Origin: Saccoglossus kowalevskii
Lineage: Eukaryota > Hemichordata > Enteropneusta > Harrimaniidae
Length of the DNA: 28,587 bases
Assembly: GCF_000003605.2 (NCBI RefSeq)
Contig: NW_003138320.1
Coordinates: forward strand, 759,333 to 787,919
Reading direction: 5' to 3'
In this document: positions 28,275 to 28,587 of the stretch, one piece after another
Layout of the letters: the number at the start of each line of letters is the position of its first letter
Position numbering within the stretch: the first letter of the stretch is position 1
The notes under the pieces: generated by a model
Seen by the model: only the letters and a program-made list of their open reading frames with translations
Databases searched by the model: none
Told to the model about the DNA's origin: nothing
Position numbers and translations under genes: made by a program

Positions 28275-28587
28275 TATGCTAATTAGAGAATTAATATGAA
28301 CAAATTTTAACCCAAAATTAATCAGGCCTGTCTATTGTCCTAGAGCATTTATGTACCAAATTTTATTCAAATGTGATGATCAGTAATTGAGATATCAGTG
28401 TTAATTAATTATGTTAGTTAGGAGATTAATAAGCATAAATATTTACCAAAAACTAATTGGGTTTCTGCATAGTTCTCTTTAAAAGTTTCATTAAAATCCA
28501 ATTTGTGGTTCTTTATATATCAGTGGAACATTATGCAAATTAGGTAATTAATATCCAATTAAAACTAATTAGGTCTCTGCATAATCC
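28275..28587. repeat. Diverged ~125-bp tandem repeat, runs off the edge
   Basis: Three successive units start near 28279, 28412 and 28534. Each has (A/G)TTAG-GAGATTAATA-like sequence, an AAACTAATT(A/G)G core, TCTGCATA-like sequence, and then ATTTTATTCAAAT or TTTCATTAAAATCC and a GATATCAGTG-like end. The array continues beyond the window. Confidence 0.6.

Overview
The window is eukaryotic. Its genes are split by GT-AG introns, it carries extracellular animal-type domains (thrombospondin type 1, Ig), and it holds many short inverted-repeat elements, minisatellites and a decayed L1-type retrotransposon. I infer an AT-rich invertebrate animal, probably marine; the sequence does not let me name the phylum. 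No bacterial-type operon, CRISPR array, rRNA or tRNA was seen.

Layout. Bases 1-3300 are intergenic: one foldback element with terminal inverted repeats (593-896), decayed relatives of a second family, and one copy of a ~450-bp dispersed repeat. A minus-strand gene runs from 12008 down to about 3316. I rebuilt it as seven exons: a signal peptide, four TSP1 domains and one Ig domain split over two exons. Every intron is phase 1. The rebuilt protein is 363 residues if the last exon ends at the in-frame TAA at 3316-3318. Its introns carry several repeats, one of which ends only 26 nt from the last splice acceptor. Bases 12009-14190 are upstream sequence with a T-rich tract and a CpG-dense block. 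Bases 14194-16672 are an ~82-bp minisatellite interrupted by a 799-base assembly gap. At 16673 the satellite abuts a 5'-truncated, stop-riddled L1-clade LINE (to about 19080). Part of its reverse transcriptase has been amplified into eight 59-bp tandem copies.

Bases 19100-25100 are mostly non-coding: at least five small inverted-repeat elements, a ~600-bp TCTAGATTATCCA-type array, a diverged tandem duplication, and one isolated exon-like segment on the minus strand (24013-24111). From 27802 down to 25166 the minus strand carries the last four exons of a glutamate carboxypeptidase II (NAALADase, peptidase M28B) homologue. Splice phases match across all three junctions (1, 2, 2) and the stop is at 25166-25168. 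Two positions that matter for catalysis in the human enzyme are changed here (zinc ligand His553 to Asn, substrate-pocket Lys699 to Leu), so the protein may be an inactive, transferrin-receptor-like member. A 26-unit minisatellite sits in one of its introns. The upstream exons lie beyond the right edge.

The two genes look unrelated in function: a secreted or extracellular adhesion-type protein, and a type-II-membrane-peptidase-like protein. The strongest leads are the missing catalytic residues in the NAALADase homologue, the compact TSP1x4-Ig gene, a foldback family that retains an open frame in one copy, and tandem amplification inside a dead LINE.
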